Below the pieces are notes generated by a model. That model saw only the letters and a program-made list of their open reading frames with translations, was not told where the DNA came from and made no database searches. From assembly GCA_014359855.1 (NCBI GenBank), contig JACIYQ010000129.1:1-11596 (forward strand): a stretch of 11,596 bases of DNA, written 5' to 3'. A program made the translations under genes and the position numbers. Shown here in pieces: positions 5,955 through 11,596 of the stretch (the first letter of the stretch is position 1; each line of letters starts with the position of its first letter). Source of the stretch: Parvibaculum sp. Its GTDB lineage: Bacteria > Pseudomonadota > Alphaproteobacteria > Parvibaculales > Parvibaculaceae.

Positions 5955-6187
5955 TCTCGCTCCTCCAGAAAATCGAGCCCCTTCTCGCAATTCGGCCCGC
6001 CCTCCTGCCTTCATCGATTCCGTCAATTTCCAGGTCGGCCTCGCCGGTATAATCGTGTACCGTCCGTTGCACGGGCAGAAGAACGGCGTTCCCTCCACCT
6101 GCCTTGCCGGATTGTCCATCGGCGGAACCGGGTTCGCGAAGCTCCTCTCCGGCCCCGTCGGCACCGTAGCAGCATGGTTCCACGAGC

Positions 6188-7423
6188 ATGGTAATGCCTG
6201 AAAACAAAAGCGCCGGAACGAATGGCTGGCTCAACCGGACGGTTCTTGGCGCGGGTCTGACAAGCGCCCTCGGCGACTTCTGCTACGAAACCACCACCGT
6301 GATCCTGCCGGGCTTTCTGGCCGTCCTCGGAATTCCCGCCGCCCTGCTCGGCCTCATCGAAGGCACAGCCGACGCCATTGCGAGCTTCACGAAAATGGCT
6401 GCGGGCTATTTCGCCGACAAGTTCGGACATCGCAAGATGCTGGTCGCGCTCGGCTATGCGCTCACACCCCTCGGCCAATTGCTCATCGCCATTGCCCTGG
6501 GGTGGCAGTTGATCCTGCTCGGGCGCCTCGTTTCATGGTTCGGCAAAGGCCTTCGCGGCCCCCTCCGCGACGCCATCATCGTGCAGGCGGTTTCGCCGCA
6601 TACGCGCGGCCGTGCCTTCGGCTTTCACCGCGCAATGGACACGCTGGGCGCCATCGCCGGTCCGCTGCTCGGCGTCGCCTTGCTTGGATGGGCGCAGACC
6701 TTGCCGTGGGACGACGACGCCGGTCCGTTCCGCATGGTCTTCTGGCTGACGCTCGTTCCCGGTCTGCTGGCGGTTCTCGCTTTCCTCACCCTCGTGCGCG
6801 ATCCCGAACACTCGCCCAACCCCGCCATGCGGCTTTTCACGACCATCAAGAGCCTGCCTGCCCGGTTCAGGCAATATCTCGCGGCTGTGGGCGTTTTCGG
6901 CATGGGCGATTTTTCGCACTCCCTGCTCATCCTCGCCGCGACGCAACTGCTCACTCCGTCGATGGGCGTCGTACAGGCGGCGCAGGTCGCGGGGCTTCTC
7001 TATGTCGGGCGAAACATCGTGCAGGTCGGCCTGTCCTATCCCGTCGGCGTCCTCGCCGATCGCATTGGCGCCACGCCCGTCCTTGTCGCGGGCTATGCTC
7101 TCGGCGCCGTCACGGCGCTGCTGACGGCATTCGCCTTCTGGCACGGCTCGGACAGTCTCGTTCTTCTCTGCATCGTTTTTGCCGCCGCCGGCCTCTACGT
7201 CGCCGTGCAGGAAGCACTGGAAGCAACGGTCACCGCCGGAATGGTGCCCGAGCGAATGCTCGGCACCGGCTACGGCGCGCTCGGCACCGTCAATGGCACC
7301 GCCAAGTTCATATCGAGTTCGATGGTGGGGCTGATATGGACAGCTCTCGCGCCGCAAGCGGCATTCGCTGCCGCCGCCTTGCTCATGGCGGCGGGAACCT
7401 TCGTTCTCGCACGCACCCGCTAG
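6188..7423 (+). CDS. MFS transporter
   Basis: The protein has 411 residues and about 12 hydrophobic segments, as expected for the major facilitator superfamily in the inner membrane. Between segments 2 and 3 it carries the motif-A-like loop GYFADKFGHRK (73-83), and later GRLVSWFGKGLRGPLRDAI (112-130), a pattern seen in a bacterial MFS group annotated as putative efflux or sugar-type transporters. The central loop (about 203-235, RDPEHSPNP... to LPARFRQYL) separates the two six-helix halves. Substrate is unknown. ATG 6188 or ATG 6194 may start it; the ribosome site is weak (GAG). It is the last plus-strand gene of the insertion and converges on era with 7 bases between stops. It is intact, unlike its upstream neighbours. 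Confidence 0.9.
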   Translation: MVMPENKSAGTNGWLNRTVLGAGLTSALGDFCYETTTVILPGFLAVLGIPAALLGLIEGTADAIASFTKMAAGYFADKFGHRKMLVALGYALTPLGQLLIAIALGWQLILLGRLVSWFGKGLRGPLRDAIIVQAVSPHTRGRAFGFHRAMDTLGAIAGPLLGVALLGWAQTLPWDDDAGPFRMVFWLTLVPGLLAVLAFLTLVRDPEHSPNPAMRLFTTIKSLPARFRQYLAAVGVFGMGDFSHSLLILAATQLLTPSMGVVQAAQVAGLLYVGRNIVQVGLSYPVGVLADRIGATPVLVAGYALGAVTALLTAFAFWHGSDSLVLLCIVFAAAGLYVAVQEALEATVTAGMVPERMLGTGYGALGTVNGTAKFISSSMVGLIWTALAPQAAFAAAALLMAAGTFVLARTR

Positions 7424-7430
7424 GAGCATC

Positions 7431-8381
7431 TCACTCTTTCGGAAAATCGAGCCCCATCTCGCGGTAGCGTTCGCGGTCGTCCGACCAGTTCTCGCGCACC
7501 TTCACGAACAGGAACAGGTGAACCCGGCATTCGAGCATCTGCTCGAGTTCCTCGCGCGCGAGCTGACCGACCGTCTTGATCGTCTGCCCGCCCTTGCCGA
7601 GCGCGATCTTCTTCTGGCTGTCGCGTTCGACGAAGATCACCTGGGCGATGCGGATCGAGCCGTCCTTCTTCTGCTCCCAGCTTTCCGTCTCCACGGTCAG
7701 CGAATAGGGCAGTTCGTCGTGAAGCCGGAGGAAGAGCTTCTCGCGCGTCACCTCCGCCGCGAGCGAGCGCAGCGGCACGTCCGCCGCCTGGTCTTCGGGA
7801 TAGTGCCACGGGCCCGGCGGCATCAGCCCGGCGATATATTTCTTCAGGTCCGCCACCCCGTCGCCCTTCAGCGCCGAGATCATGAAGGTCTCGGTGAAGA
7901 TACCGGTCTCGTTCAGCGCCGCCGCCGTCTTCAGCAGCTTCTCGCGCGGACAGGCATCCACCTTGTTCAGTACAAGGATCGCTTTCCGCCCCTGCGACTT
8001 CAATCCGTCGACGATCCGGGTGACGTCCTCCTCGCGGCCGTTCTCCATGTCGACCATCAGGATGATGAGGTCGGCATCGCCCGCCCCGCCCCAGGCGGCC
8101 TCCACCATCGCCCTGTCGAGCCGCCGCTTCGGCTTGAAGATGCCGGGCGTGTCCACGAAGACGATCTGCGTGTCGCCTTCCATGGCGATGCCGCGGATGC
8201 GCGCCCGCGTCGTCTGCACCTTGTGGGTGACGATCGCGATCTTCGATCCGACGAGCTGGTTGAGCAGCGTGGATTTCCCCGCATTCGGCGCGCCGATGAT
8301 GGCGACGAAGCCGCACCGGCTTATCCCCGCTTTCGATTCCATATTTTCCGCTTCGTGGTTCATGTGACGTTTCAATGACAT
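7431..8381 (-). CDS. era: GTPase Era
   Basis: Era is an essential GTPase that binds 16S rRNA near the 3' end and helps mature the 30S subunit. The outer frame has 316 residues. G motifs are GAPNAGKS (30-37), TTRARIRG (57-64, switch region), DTPG (77-80), NKVD (139-142) and SALKGDG (169-175). The C-terminal KH domain carries GKGGQTIK (262-269) and ends with KVRENWSDDRERYREMGLDF, typical of Era. The start is uncertain: ATG 8381, ATG 8363 (MNHEAEN) and ATG 8342 (MESKAG) all lie in frame and none has a strong ribosome site. rnc ends 21 bases upstream, so co-translation with rnc is likely. At its 3' end it meets the MFS gene, where recO would follow in many relatives. Confidence 0.97.
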   Translation of the reverse strand: MSLKRHMNHEAENMESKAGISRCGFVAIIGAPNAGKSTLLNQLVGSKIAIVTHKVQTTRARIRGIAMEGDTQIVFVDTPGIFKPKRRLDRAMVEAAWGGAGDADLIILMVDMENGREEDVTRIVDGLKSQGRKAILVLNKVDACPREKLLKTAAALNETGIFTETFMISALKGDGVADLKKYIAGLMPPGPWHYPEDQAADVPLRSLAAEVTREKLFLRLHDELPYSLTVETESWEQKKDGSIRIAQVIFVERDSQKKIALGKGGQTIKTVGQLAREELEQMLECRVHLFLFVKVRENWSDDRERYREMGLDFPKE

Positions 8382-8402
8382 TTCGGTGACAGTCGGCCGG
8401 AC

Positions 8403-9083
8403 TTATGCCCGTTCCGGCCAGACGCCAAGCTCTTCGAGCATCGCCTGCGCCGCCGCCTGCTCCGCCTGCCGCTTCGAATTTCCTTGTGCCCTCAGGGGCT
8501 TGGCATCGCCCGCGCTGACTTCGACCGTGAATTCCGGGGCGTGGTCCGGGCCCGTCCGGTCGATCAGCTTGTAGTTCGGCACGGGTTGACCGCGCGCCTG
8601 CGCCCATTCCTGCAATGCCGTCTTTGCGTCCTGCTGGATTTTCCCTGATTTTTCAAGGAGATGCGACCACTCCCGTTCGATCAGCCGCCGCGCCGCCTCG
8701 ATCCCGCCATCCAGATAGAGCGCCGCGATCACCGCCTCGCAGGCATCGCCGAGAATGGCTGGTTTCTGCCTTCCGCCGGCCTTTTCCTCGCCCGCCCCCA
8801 TGGTAATGAACCTGCCGAGATCGAGCCGCGAGGCCACCTCCGCGCACGCCTCCTTGCGTACCAGAGCATTGAATCTGATAGCCAATTCGCCTTCGTCCGC
8901 ATGCGGAAATTCGCGCACCAGCCAGTCCGCGATCACGAGGCCAAGCACGCGGTCACCCAGGAATTCGAAACGCTGGTAGTTCGCCCCCTCCGCGCTCGGA
9001 TGGGTCAGCGCCTGAGAAAGAATATCCAAGTCATTGAAATCATGACCTAATTTCTTTCCGAGTTTGGCGCTCAGTCCACCCAT
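8403..9083 (-). CDS. rnc: Ribonuclease III
   Basis: RNase III cleaves double-stranded RNA, including the 30S rRNA precursor. With ATG 9083 the protein has 226 residues, the standard size. The nuclease domain has the signature QRFEFLGDRVLGL (37-49), with Glu40 and Asp44 as metal ligands, and Asp112/Glu115 in GDACEA. The first acidic residue of the signature (Glu38 in E. coli) is Gln37 here, which I believe is common in this group. The C-terminal dsRNA-binding domain spans about 150-220 (KTALQEWAQARGQPVPNY... to GNSKRQAEQAAAQAML). An upstream ATG at 9119 would add 12 residues but would overlap lepB by 49 bases; ATG 9083 overlaps by 13 and has GGATGGG upstream, so it is preferred. Confidence 0.95.
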   Translation of the reverse strand: MGGLSAKLGKKLGHDFNDLDILSQALTHPSAEGANYQRFEFLGDRVLGLVIADWLVREFPHADEGELAIRFNALVRKEACAEVASRLDLGRFITMGAGEEKAGGRQKPAILGDACEAVIAALYLDGGIEAARRLIEREWSHLLEKSGKIQQDAKTALQEWAQARGQPVPNYKLIDRTGPDHAPEFTVEVSAGDAKPLRAQGNSKRQAEQAAAQAMLEELGVWPERA

Positions 9084-9829
9084 TTGCCCATCCGGTCCCA
9101 GCGGATGGCCCAGGGCCATTTCCAGAATTGCCAGAACGACGCGCTCCCATTGGCGGAGAAAAAGATGATCTCCGCCTTGCCGACCAGATTCTCAAATGGC
9201 ACGTAACCCACTGAATCCGCTACACGACTGTCGCTTGAGTTATCGCGATTGTCGCCCATCATGAAGTAGTGGCCCTGCGGCACGACATAAGGTCCGGTGT
9301 TGTCCCAAACGCTGTCGCGGATCATGTCGAGCGTGATGTAGGAGACGCCGTTCGGCAGCGTTTCGCGGTATTGCGGGATGCGGCGGACATTCCCCGTCGG
9401 GTCGCGATAGATGAAATCGTCGACGCGTACACGCGGCACGGGCTTGCCGTTGAGATAGAGAACGCTGTCTCTCATCTGCACCGTGTCGCCAGGTAAACCT
9501 ATGACACGCTTGATGAAATCGGTGTGGTTGTCGATCGGCTGCTTGAACACCACGACGTCGCCGCGCTCCGGTTGCATGCCGATGACGCGTCCGCTGAACA
9601 GCGGCGGCGAGAAGGGCAGCGAGTGCTTCGAATAGCCATAGCTGTATTTCGCGACGAACAGGTAGTCGCCAATGAGCAACGTCGATTCCATTGAGCTCGA
9701 CGGAATGAAAAAGGGCTGGAACAGGAACGCCCTTATCAAAAGCGCGATCAGCAAAGCATAGGCAATCGTCCGGGCATTTTCGGCCCAGGAACTGCCGCTC
9801 AGCTTTTTAGCGTTTTCGCTCATCGCCAT
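9071..9829 (-). CDS. lepB: Signal peptidase I
   Basis: Signal peptidase I removes signal peptides from exported proteins at the periplasmic face of the inner membrane. From ATG 9829 it has 252 residues. A single N-terminal membrane anchor (about 21-41, TIAYALLIALLIRAFLFQPF) precedes the catalytic Ser46 in IPSSSMEST, the general-base Lys107 in DFIKRVIGLPGD, and box E GHYFMMGDNRDNSSDSR. The start is fixed by AGGAG (9837-9841) 7 bases upstream; ATG 9847 has no such site. It overlaps rnc at its end and follows an intrinsic terminator, so it must have its own promoter in a short space or rely on readthrough. Confidence 0.96.
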   Translation of the reverse strand: MAMSENAKKLSGSSWAENARTIAYALLIALLIRAFLFQPFFIPSSSMESTLLIGDYLFVAKYSYGYSKHSLPFSPPLFSGRVIGMQPERGDVVVFKQPIDNHTDFIKRVIGLPGDTVQMRDSVLYLNGKPVPRVRVDDFIYRDPTGNVRRIPQYRETLPNGVSYITLDMIRDSVWDNTGPYVVPQGHYFMMGDNRDNSSDSRVADSVGYVPFENLVGKAEIIFFSANGSASFWQFWKWPWAIRWDRMGKWVD

Positions 9830-9836
9830 CTTCCAA

Positions 9837-9841
9837 CTCCT
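9837..9841 (-). promoter_or_regulatory. Ribosome binding site of lepB
   Basis: AGGAG on the minus strand lies 7 bases from ATG 9829. It falls inside the coding part of the longer frame starting at 9847, which makes that longer start unlikely. Confidence 0.65.
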
Positions 9842-9862
9842 GCTCATCGCCGACGGCTCCTC

Positions 9863-9893
9863 AAAAAACGGCGGACCTTACCACAATCCGCCG
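9863..9893 (-). terminator. Rho-independent terminator after acpS
   Basis: On the minus strand, CGGCGGA (9893-9887) pairs with TCCGCCG (9875-9869) around an 11-base loop and is followed directly by six T (9868-9863). It lies 20 bases after the acpS stop and 34 bases before the lepB start. The position fits termination of the pdxJ-acpS transcript, possibly partial. Confidence 0.8.
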
Positions 9894-9912
9894 CTCCGTC
9901 TCCCCTCACTCT

Positions 9913-10314
9913 TCAGAGCTTCGGCACGGCCGAAATGATCACGAATGCCTGCGCCAGCGGATGATCGTCGGTGATCGTCACGTGGATGACGGCTTCCATG
10001 CCCTCCGGCGTAATCTCGTTGAGCCGCAGCAGCGCGCCGCCCGTAAGCGCCATGGTCGGCTGTCCGCCCCGAATATTGATGACACCCATGTCGCGCCAGA
10101 AAACGCCACGCCGGAACCCGGTGCCGAGCGCTTTCGAGCAGGCCTCCTTGGCCGCGAAACGCTTCGCATAGGAGGCCGCGCGCATCTGCCGTGCTTCGGA
10201 TTTCCTTCGCTCGACATCGGTAAATATCCGCTCCACAAAGCGATCGCCGAAGCGGTCCAGCGTTTTCTGAACCCGCCTGATGTCGATGAGGTCGTTGCCG
10301 ATACCGATGATCAT
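9913..10314 (-). CDS. acpS: Holo-[acyl-carrier-protein] synthase
   Basis: AcpS transfers 4'-phosphopantetheine from CoA to a serine of acyl carrier protein, which makes fatty acid synthesis possible. The 133-residue protein has both family motifs: GIGNDLIDI with Mg-binding Asp8, and RFAAKEACSKALGTG (52-66) with Glu57. It ends ITDDHPLAQAFVIISAV, the usual C-terminal strand. The ATG at 10314 overlaps the pdxJ stop by 4 bases (ATGA), so it is probably translated by coupling. The same frame stays open upstream through pdxJ to 11289, but that extension is antigenic noise of the GC-rich pdxJ sequence and not part of acpS. Confidence 0.96.
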   Translation of the reverse strand: MIIGIGNDLIDIRRVQKTLDRFGDRFVERIFTDVERRKSEARQMRAASYAKRFAAKEACSKALGTGFRRGVFWRDMGVINIRGGQPTMALTGGALLRLNEITPEGMEAVIHVTITDDHPLAQAFVIISAVPKL

Positions 10315-11090
10315 GCGCGGTCTTTCGTATCCTGCCCCACGGCGGTGCCACTCCTCGCCTCGTCCATGGCTTCGCGCATCCGCCGGATGCTGGCGTCGAG
10401 GCCGGTGAAGATCGCCTCGCCGATAAGGAAGTGGCCGATATTCAGCTCGGCAAGCTCCGGCATCGCGGCAACCGGCGCCACCGTGTCGAAGGTAAGCCCA
10501 TGGCCCGCATGGACTTCGAGGCCGAGAGCGGCCCCGTCTCTCGCTGCGTTTGCAAGCCGCGCGAGCTCCGCGTCGCGCTTTGCATTTTCGCGCGCGAAGG
10601 CTGCATCGCAATAAGCGCCGGTGTGAAGTTCCACCACGGGCGCCCCAAGCGACTTCGCCGCTTCGAGCTGGCGCCGTTCCGCGTTGATGAAAAGCGATAC
10701 GCGGATACCCGCTTCGCCGAGCCGTTCCACGATGGGCTTCAACTGGTTGTGCAGCCCGGCCGCATCGAGCCCACCCTCCGTGGTCACTTCCTCGCGCCGC
10801 TCCGGCACGATGCAGCAGGCATGCGGGATATGCCGAAGCGCGATGGTGAGCATCTCGGGCGTCGCCGCCATTTCGAGGTTGAGCGGCAGGCCCACTTCCG
10901 CCATCAGCCGTTCGATATCCGCGTCGCGAATGTGCCGCCGGTCCTCGCGCAGATGGGCAGTGATGCCGTCGGCGCCTGCCGCCGCCGCAATCTTTGCCGC
11001 CCGTACGGGATCGGGATGCTCGCCGCCCCGCGCGTTCCGGATCGTCGCCACGTGATCGATATTGACGCCGAGCCTCGGATATCCGCTCAT
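10311..11090 (-). CDS. pdxJ: Pyridoxine 5'-phosphate synthase
   Basis: PdxJ condenses 1-deoxy-D-xylulose 5-phosphate with 3-amino-1-hydroxyacetone 1-phosphate to give pyridoxine 5'-phosphate, the last ring-forming step of the DXP-dependent vitamin B6 route. The 259-residue TIM-barrel protein shows LGVNIDHVATIRNARGG (7-23), DGITAHLREDRRHI (41-54), NLEMA (71-75), VELHTGAY (153-160), AGHGL (195-199) and the phosphate-binding end ELNIGHFLIGEAIFTGL (215-231). The start ATG 11090 overlaps the stop of the DUF2062 gene by 4 bases, and its own stop overlaps acpS likewise. Its tail after about residue 245 (SGTAVGQDTKDRA) is variable in the family. Confidence 0.97.
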   Translation of the reverse strand: MSGYPRLGVNIDHVATIRNARGGEHPDPVRAAKIAAAAGADGITAHLREDRRHIRDADIERLMAEVGLPLNLEMAATPEMLTIALRHIPHACCIVPERREEVTTEGGLDAAGLHNQLKPIVERLGEAGIRVSLFINAERRQLEAAKSLGAPVVELHTGAYCDAAFARENAKRDAELARLANAARDGAALGLEVHAGHGLTFDTVAPVAAMPELAELNIGHFLIGEAIFTGLDASIRRMREAMDEARSGTAVGQDTKDRA

Positions 11091-11596
11091 GCAGCATCCC
11101 CCCGTGAAATGTCCCGCGTCGCCGGTTCGCCCAGATGTTCCGGCGCAGCCTGCACGCCGGCATTACCGCCGCGCAACAGTACCCGCTCGGCCAGCAGCTT
11201 GCGTCTTTGCGCCTGATAGGCCTCCACGCCGCTCCGCGCAACCACATAGGAAATACATCCGAACACGATCCCGACAGGAATTGCGCCAATCGTCAGCGGC
11301 ACGATGAATGGCAGGATCATGTCGGTGGCATGTGCTGCCTGCAGCGTCTCCGCGATGTCCGGATCGGCGGGTGCCGGCGTTCCCATCATGTAGCGGCCGG
11401 TCTCGTAGACGACGAACCAGATTGCCGGAAAGGTCAGCGGATTGCCGATGAAGGTACCGATCGCGCTCGCGATCAGGTTGCCGCGGAGCACCCAGGCCAC
11501 CATCATCGCGATCAGGATGTGGAAACCGAAAAACGGCGTACAGGACGCGAAAGCCCCCGCCGAAACGCCGAGCGCAATCGCGTGCGGCGTGCCCGA
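11087..11596 (-). CDS. DUF2062 domain membrane protein, 5' end outside window
   Basis: The visible 169 residues begin in frame at the right edge (SGTPHAIALGVSAGAFASCT), before the internal Met codons at 11506. They match DUF2062 proteins: the PHAIALG...G.FAS.TPFFGFH segment, then GNP(L)TFPAIW and two to three hydrophobic helices (about 27-58 and 95-122). The C-terminal tail (QRRKLLAERVLL...) is polar and likely cytoplasmic. Function is unknown; the family is membrane-bound and often sits before pdxJ in alphaproteobacteria. Its stop overlaps pdxJ as ATGA, so it is probably the upstream member of the pdxJ-acpS operon. Confidence 0.88.
   Translation of the reverse strand, partial: SGTPHAIALGVSAGAFASCTPFFGFHILIAMMVAWVLRGNLIASAIGTFIGNPLTFPAIWFVVYETGRYMMGTPAPADPDIAETLQAAHATDMILPFIVPLTIGAIPVGIVFGCISYVVARSGVEAYQAQRRKLLAERVLLRGGNAGVQAAPEHLGEPATRDISRGDAA

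Noticed and set aside
5172..6164. Minus-strand open frame of 330 codons across the two enzyme remnants.
   Set aside because: The opposite strand carries recognisable family motifs in this interval, while this frame has no domain.
7424..7430. Shared bidirectional terminator between the MFS gene and era.
   Set aside because: The 7-base gap and its surroundings hold no stem followed by a T-run on either strand.
10315..11289. N-terminal extension of acpS through pdxJ, giving 458 codons.
   Set aside because: AcpS families start at MIIGIGNDLIDI; the extension is the other frame of pdxJ and is Arg- and Gly-rich without a domain.

Overview
The window looks like a chromosomal piece of a GC-rich alphaproteobacterium, probably of the Rhizobiales/Hyphomicrobiales type. 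The evidence is the minus-strand gene order (DUF2062 gene)-pdxJ-acpS-lepB-rnc-era ... recO-parC, which is a familiar alphaproteobacterial housekeeping arrangement, together with small palindromic repeats that begin CGTCAT and end ATCCA, a type common in that group. No tRNA, rRNA, CRISPR array, transposase or phage gene was found.

Layout. Read from the right edge on the minus strand: the 3' part of a DUF2062 membrane protein gene, then pdxJ (pyridoxine 5'-phosphate synthase) and acpS (holo-ACP synthase), joined by 4-base ATGA overlaps. Next come an intrinsic terminator, lepB (signal peptidase I), rnc (RNase III, overlapping lepB) and era (ribosome-assembly GTPase). At the left are a TraR/DksA-type zinc-finger gene, recO (recombination mediator), parC (topoisomerase IV subunit A) and, cut by the left edge, the first 28 codons of a GIY-YIG family gene.

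Between era and the dksA-like/recO end lies about 3.7 kb (roughly 3.73-7.43 kb) of opposite polarity that looks like an accessory insertion. It holds a gene-poor, hairpin-bearing stretch, a possible 55-codon small gene whose stop overlaps the start of a zinc-ribbon SAM methyltransferase, a second small ORF, the C-terminal half of a spermidine-synthase-like protein, the C-terminal piece of another SAM methyltransferase, and an intact MFS transporter that converges on era with only 7 bases between stop codons. The two C-terminal fragments without N-terminal halves suggest deletion and decay after acquisition.

The housekeeping genes serve cofactor and acyl-carrier-protein activation, protein secretion, RNA processing and ribosome assembly, and DNA repair and segregation; they are linked by position more than by a single pathway. 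The most distinctive non-coding signal is a 37-base hairpin unit present three times around recO, with compensatory base changes between copies. I see no clear sign of a wholly new system. The best leads are the repeat family, the small genes coupled to the methyltransferase, and the insertion between era and recO.
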